Position numbers and translations under genes: made by a program. DNA of 64,000 nucleotides from Bradyrhizobium sp. CCH5-F6 (lineage in GTDB: Bacteria > Pseudomonadota > Alphaproteobacteria > Rhizobiales > Xanthobacteraceae). The stretch spans positions 1 to 64,000 of the forward strand of contig NZ_LSIC01000047.1 of the NCBI RefSeq assembly GCF_001556045.1. Reading direction: 5' to 3'. Within the stretch, counting starts at the first letter, position 1. Each line of letters opens with the position of its first letter. Shown one piece after another: positions 60,679-64,000 of this stretch. The notes beneath the pieces were generated by a model. It was not told the origin of the DNA, made no database searches, and saw only the letters and a list, made by a program, of their open reading frames with translations.

Positions 60679-62010
60679 TTACGGCAGCTTCAGCGACGTC
60701 TCAGCATTGTAAGGCTTCAGCGTCTCGTCCGCGGCCTTCTGGGCGGCGGCCAGCGCCTCCTTCGGCTGTTTCTTGCCGTTGAGGACCAGCATCACCTCGT
60801 CCTCGAGGTTCTTGCGCACCGGGACGGTCTTGTAGGTCGCGAACCAGGGCTTGGCGACGTCGAGCTGCTCGACGGCGGTCTTGGCGTCTGGGTTCTTGTT
60901 CAGGAAGTCGACCATCTCGGGCGTCTTGTAGGCGGCCATGTTCGGCGCGAAATAGCCGGTGGCGCGGCTCCACCAGCCGCTCTTCTCGGGCGAGGTCATC
61001 CACTTGATCAGCGTCCAGGCGGCCTTCTGCTTGTCGGCCTCGAGGCCGGCCGGCATGATCAGCGAGGCGCCGCCGATCGGCACGGCGTTGCGGACGTTGC
61101 GCGGAATGAAAGCGACCTTGTAGTTGAACTTGGCGTTGTCGCGCACGTAGGTGAGCGAGCCGGTCGACAGCATCATCATGGCGGCATTGCCGGAGATGAA
61201 GGAGGTGCTCACGGCCGGACCGGGCGTCGCGCCGGGCGCGTGGACCTTGTGCTTGTAGACGAGATCGTTCCACCAGGTGAGCGCACCGAGCATCGAAGGC
61301 GTGTCGTAATAAACCTCGCCGCCGAACTCCTCGTTGTAGTAGCGCCCGCCATTGCTCATGGTGAGCGTTTCCATCATCCAGCCGCAATAGTCGTAGGCGC
61401 AGGGGATCGCGATGCCCCATTGGGTCACCTTGTCGCCCTCGCGCTTGGTGAGCTTCTTGGCCCAGTCGGTGACCTCGGCCCAGGTCTGCGGCGGCTTGCT
61501 CGGATCAAGGCCGGCTTCCTTGGCCTTGTCGGCGTTGATGTAGAGCAGCGGCGTCGAATTGTGGAACGGCACGCCATAGACCGAGCGGTTGATCACCGCG
61601 TTGCCGTGCAGCGCGGGGAAGAACTGGCCGAGGAACTGCTCCTTGGTGGAGCCGTCGGCCTTGATCAGGGCATCGAGATTGGTGAGCTCGTTCTCGATCT
61701 GCATGTCGAGCAGGAAGTTCGCCGACATGATCACGGCGGCCGGCGGCTTGCCGGCCTTGATCGCGGCGCGCGTCTTGATCAGCGTATCGTCGTAGGAACC
61801 GGTATAGACGGCGGTCGCCTTGACGTTCGGATGGGTCTCGTTGAACTCCTTTATCAACGTGCCCATGTCGCGGGCGAGCTTGCCGTCGACGGGGACGGGG
61901 AAGAACAGGTCGATCTCGGTCGGGCCTTCGGCCATTGCCGGGAAGGCGAGGGCGCCTGCCAAAGAGCCGGCCATGGCGAGGCCGAGCATGAGCCTGCGGG
62001 AAAACAGCAT
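60679..62010 (-). CDS. Extracellular solute-binding protein (UgpB-like, family 1)
   Basis: A 443-residue periplasmic receptor: signal peptide (LGLAMAGSLAGALAFPAMA) then the family-1 fold (IDLFFPVPVDGKLARDMGTL, then VKATAVYTGSYDDTLIKTRA). It is most like UgpB-type receptors for glycerol-3-phosphate or glycerophosphodiesters, but other sugars are possible. AGGAG lies 9 nt before ATG 62010. It follows the two permease genes; the ATPase is not in this window. Confidence 0.92.
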   Translation of the reverse strand: MLFSRRLMLGLAMAGSLAGALAFPAMAEGPTEIDLFFPVPVDGKLARDMGTLIKEFNETHPNVKATAVYTGSYDDTLIKTRAAIKAGKPPAAVIMSANFLLDMQIENELTNLDALIKADGSTKEQFLGQFFPALHGNAVINRSVYGVPFHNSTPLLYINADKAKEAGLDPSKPPQTWAEVTDWAKKLTKREGDKVTQWGIAIPCAYDYCGWMMETLTMSNGGRYYNEEFGGEVYYDTPSMLGALTWWNDLVYKHKVHAPGATPGPAVSTSFISGNAAMMMLSTGSLTYVRDNAKFNYKVAFIPRNVRNAVPIGGASLIMPAGLEADKQKAAWTLIKWMTSPEKSGWWSRATGYFAPNMAAYKTPEMVDFLNKNPDAKTAVEQLDVAKPWFATYKTVPVRKNLEDEVMLVLNGKKQPKEALAAAQKAADETLKPYNAETSLKLP

Positions 62011-62021
62011 CGGAAAATCTC

Positions 62022-62891
62022 CTATTTGATGCCTGAGGTGACGAAAGAACTGATGAAGCGCTTCTGGAAGATCAGGAAGGCGACGAGCAGCGGTGCGATC
62101 ACCATCAGCGTGCCCGCGGCGATGGTGCCCCAGGCCTGGGTGCCTTCCGCGGTCTTGGTGAAGACGGAGAGGCCGACCGTGAGCGGCCGCTTGTCCGGCG
62201 AATTGATCACCATCAGCGGCCACAGGAAGTCGTTCCAGTGGCTGGTGACGGAGATGATGGCGAAGGCCGAGAAGCTCGGCATCGACAGCGGCACGTAGAT
62301 GTGGCGGATGCGCTGGAACAGGCTGGCGCCGTCGATCAGGGCGGCGTCTTCCAGCTCGGTCGGGATGGCCTCGAACGCCTGCCGCATCAGGAACGTGCCG
62401 AAGGCGGAGGCGAAGAACGGCATCATCACGCCGAGGAGCGTGTCATAGAGGCCGAGCTGCGCCACCAGGCTCAAATTCGGCACGATCAGCAGCACCGGCA
62501 CCAGCATCAGCTGCATCAGGAACAGGTAGAAGATCAGCGTCTTGCCGGGAAAGTCGAGGCGGGCGAAGGCAAAGCCCGCCAGCGTGATGGTGACGAGCTG
62601 CACCAGCAGGATGCCGGCGCAGATGATGGTGGTGTTGAGCGTGTAGCGCGGAAAATCGCCGATCTCCCAGGCATCCCTGACATTGTCGAGAGTCGGTTTC
62701 AGGCTCGGTATCAGCTCGGCCATGGTGTTGATGCCGTCGGAGGCCGGGCGCAGTGTCGCCACGCCCATCCACAGGAACGGGATCAGCCAGACGATCGCGA
62801 GCAGCATCGTCAGCACGAAGCCGAGCTTCGGCGTGATCTCGTTACGGGTGGCGAGCGGGGCGTCCCTGAAGAGGCGGTCGAACAGCTTCAT
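62022..62891 (-). CDS. ABC transporter permease (UgpE/MalG-like)
   Basis: A 289-residue inner-membrane permease of the carbohydrate-uptake class, with six TM helices (first LTMLLAIVWLIPFLWMGVAT approximately). The conserved cytoplasmic EAA loop reads AALIDGASLFQRIRHIYVPL. It is the second permease; its start overlaps the preceding permease stop by 4 nt (ATGA). It ends 11 nt before the binding-protein gene. Confidence 0.93.
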   Translation of the reverse strand: MKLFDRLFRDAPLATRNEITPKLGFVLTMLLAIVWLIPFLWMGVATLRPASDGINTMAELIPSLKPTLDNVRDAWEIGDFPRYTLNTTIICAGILLVQLVTITLAGFAFARLDFPGKTLIFYLFLMQLMLVPVLLIVPNLSLVAQLGLYDTLLGVMMPFFASAFGTFLMRQAFEAIPTELEDAALIDGASLFQRIRHIYVPLSMPSFSAFAIISVTSHWNDFLWPLMVINSPDKRPLTVGLSVFTKTAEGTQAWGTIAAGTLMVIAPLLVAFLIFQKRFISSFVTSGIK

Positions 62892-63838
62892 GCCCCACCC
62901 TCGCGGTTCGCCATGGTGCGGAAGGAGAGCGCGGTGAGGCTCATCAGCGCGGCCAGTGTCAGCAGCGTCGCCGCCGAGGCCTTGCCGATGTCGTAGTGCT
63001 CCACCGCCTGCTGGTAGATGTAGAACAGCACGAGGCTGGTCGAATTGGATGGTCCGCCCTGGGTCATGACGAAGACGTGGTCGACCTGCGTCACCGCGTT
63101 GAGGATTGCGATGACGGTGACGAACAGGAAGGTGGGCTTGAGCTCCGGCAGGATGATGTGGCGCAGGCGCTGATATGGGCCGGCGCCGTCGAGATGCGCG
63201 GCTTCCATCACGTCCTCGGGCACGGCCTGGAGGCCGGCGAGGAAGAACAGCATGTAGTAGCCGGCGTTCTTCCAGATCGTGATGATCATGATCGCAGTGA
63301 GCGCGATGTCGGGGTCGCCGAGCCAGTTCGGCAGCACCGGAAGCAGCCGGCCGATGTAGTAGTCGAGCAGGCCGACATTGGGCAGGAAGATGAACAGGAA
63401 CAGCGCGGACGCAGCGACCATCGGGATCAGCACCGGCAGGAACAGCGCGGCGCGGAGCGCGCTGGTCACCGCGTTGGTGCGCGCGAGCGCCAGCGCGAAC
63501 AACAGCGCAAGAGCGATGCTCGGCACTGCCGTGCCCACGGCGTAGATCAGGTTATTGACGACGGCGCCGGTGAAGGCGGGATCGCCCAGCACCGCTGATA
63601 TATTGTCGAGACCGACGAAGCGGAGCGGCGCCTTCGGTGTAGCGCGCTGATAGAGCGCATCGACGAGCACGCGGCCCATCGCGCCGTAGGTGAACAGCGC
63701 GAGGAAGACCAGCGAGGGCAACAGCAGCAGATAGGCCGGCAGCGAGGCTTTGAGACGCTTGGTGGCGCGCTTGAGGAGGTGCAGGCGCGGCGCTGCCGGG
63801 GTCGCGACGGAGAGAGCCGCGGGTTCGGCGAGGCTCAT
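62888..63838 (-). CDS. ABC transporter permease (UgpA/MalF-like)
   Basis: A 316-residue inner-membrane permease. N-terminal cytoplasmic region, then TM1 (LPAYLLLLPSLVFLALFTYG), and the EAA loop AAHLDGAGPYQRLRHIILPE. It makes a heterodimer with the permease encoded after it. Its start lies 1 nt after the stop codon of the partial upstream gene, so all four genes form one operon. Confidence 0.93.
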   Translation of the reverse strand: MSLAEPAALSVATPAAPRLHLLKRATKRLKASLPAYLLLLPSLVFLALFTYGAMGRVLVDALYQRATPKAPLRFVGLDNISAVLGDPAFTGAVVNNLIYAVGTAVPSIALALLFALALARTNAVTSALRAALFLPVLIPMVAASALFLFIFLPNVGLLDYYIGRLLPVLPNWLGDPDIALTAIMIITIWKNAGYYMLFFLAGLQAVPEDVMEAAHLDGAGPYQRLRHIILPELKPTFLFVTVIAILNAVTQVDHVFVMTQGGPSNSTSLVLFYIYQQAVEHYDIGKASAATLLTLAALMSLTALSFRTMANREGGA

Positions 63839-63839
63839 C

Positions 63840-64000
63840 TCACCGTGCCGGGAAGTTGAGCGCGTAGTCGCGGCCGTCCATTCCCGCCGGCGGCTCGAAC
63901 GGGAAGCGCAGACTCTGATCGAGGAAGTCGTGGCTGTGCACGACGAGGTTCTCGTCGTGGATCAGCACGACGCCGTAGGCCGGGGGCTCGTGGCTGGCCA
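63840..64000 (-). CDS. Partial CDS, C-terminal end of an unidentified protein upstream of the transporter
   Basis: Only the last 52 or so residues are present, ending at TGA 63842-63840: the readable end is HDFLDQSLRFPFEPPAG then MDGRDYALNFPAR. The rest lies beyond the right edge. The 3' position in a UgpABE-like operon suggests a phosphodiesterase or other hydrolase acting on the imported compound, but the visible part does not prove it. Confidence 0.6.
   Translation of the reverse strand, partial: ASHEPPAYGVVLIHDENLVVHSHDFLDQSLRFPFEPPAGMDGRDYALNFPAR

Noticed and set aside
1..64000. CRISPR arrays, tRNA genes, rRNA genes or insertion sequences
   Set aside because: No regularly spaced identical repeats of suitable length, no transposase motif and no recognisable tRNA cloverleaf was noticed; reading by eye cannot exclude a diverged tRNA.

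Overview
This is a GC-rich chromosomal segment of an alphaproteobacterium, most likely Bradyrhizobium or a close Nitrobacteraceae relative. I base this on the gene order lptF-lptG-lptD-surA-pdxA-rsmA, the pairing of hdaA with ppk1-ppx opposite purM-purN, the density of LuxR/Crp/LysR/AraC regulators, and intergenic palindromes of a style I remember from Bradyrhizobium genomes. No database search was possible. I saw no tRNA, rRNA, CRISPR array, transposase or phage gene.

Layout. 1-962: no convincing gene; a probable dispersed repeat plus short tandem and inverted repeats. 963-4824: a LuxR-type regulator and three Crp/Fnr-type regulators, two of them convergent with overlapping 3' ends. 4939-6310: a small hypothetical gene and a zinc alcohol dehydrogenase. 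6383-14026 (minus): one tightly overlapped run for LPS export to the cell surface (LptF, LptG, LptD), a SurA-like chaperone, PdxA (vitamin B6) and RsmA (rRNA methylation). 14366-16978 (plus): PepA, HolC and a lipoprotein. 17000-20916: an orphan TctC-type binding protein with a LuxR regulator, then a MarR gene divergent from a monooxygenase-like gene and a membrane gene. 21119-26022: an ABC-F ATPase and a 953-residue winged-helix/P-loop/repeat regulator. 26056-29409 (minus): a three-subunit molybdenum hydroxylase of isoquinoline 1-oxidoreductase type with a di-heme cytochrome c. 29538-31820: small genes, ndk and a TerC-family membrane protein.

32010-42937 is the main accessory block: a TonB-dependent receptor, then on the minus strand a CusA/CzcA-type heavy-metal RND pump with its adaptor and a DUF3240 protein, then a cytochrome b561-like protein and a PepSY protein divergent from a second PepSY protein and an OmpR-type two-component system. 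It looks like a metal-handling and sensing island, but the metal cannot be read from sequence.

42994-50063 is core metabolism: ppx, ppk1, hdaA and a CDP-alcohol phosphatidyltransferase on minus, purM and purN on plus, followed by a cold-shock gene. 50738-56619 holds a beta-barrel protein and a compact group of LysR, two acetyltransferase-like proteins, an isochorismatase-fold protein lacking its nucleophile, a 56-residue peptide and a class III aminotransferase. This group is the best candidate here for an undescribed function. 56783-64000: rnd, a tiny membrane peptide, an AraC regulator, an outer-membrane barrel protein, and a UgpB/E/A-like sugar or glycerol-phosphate ABC transporter whose first gene runs off the window.
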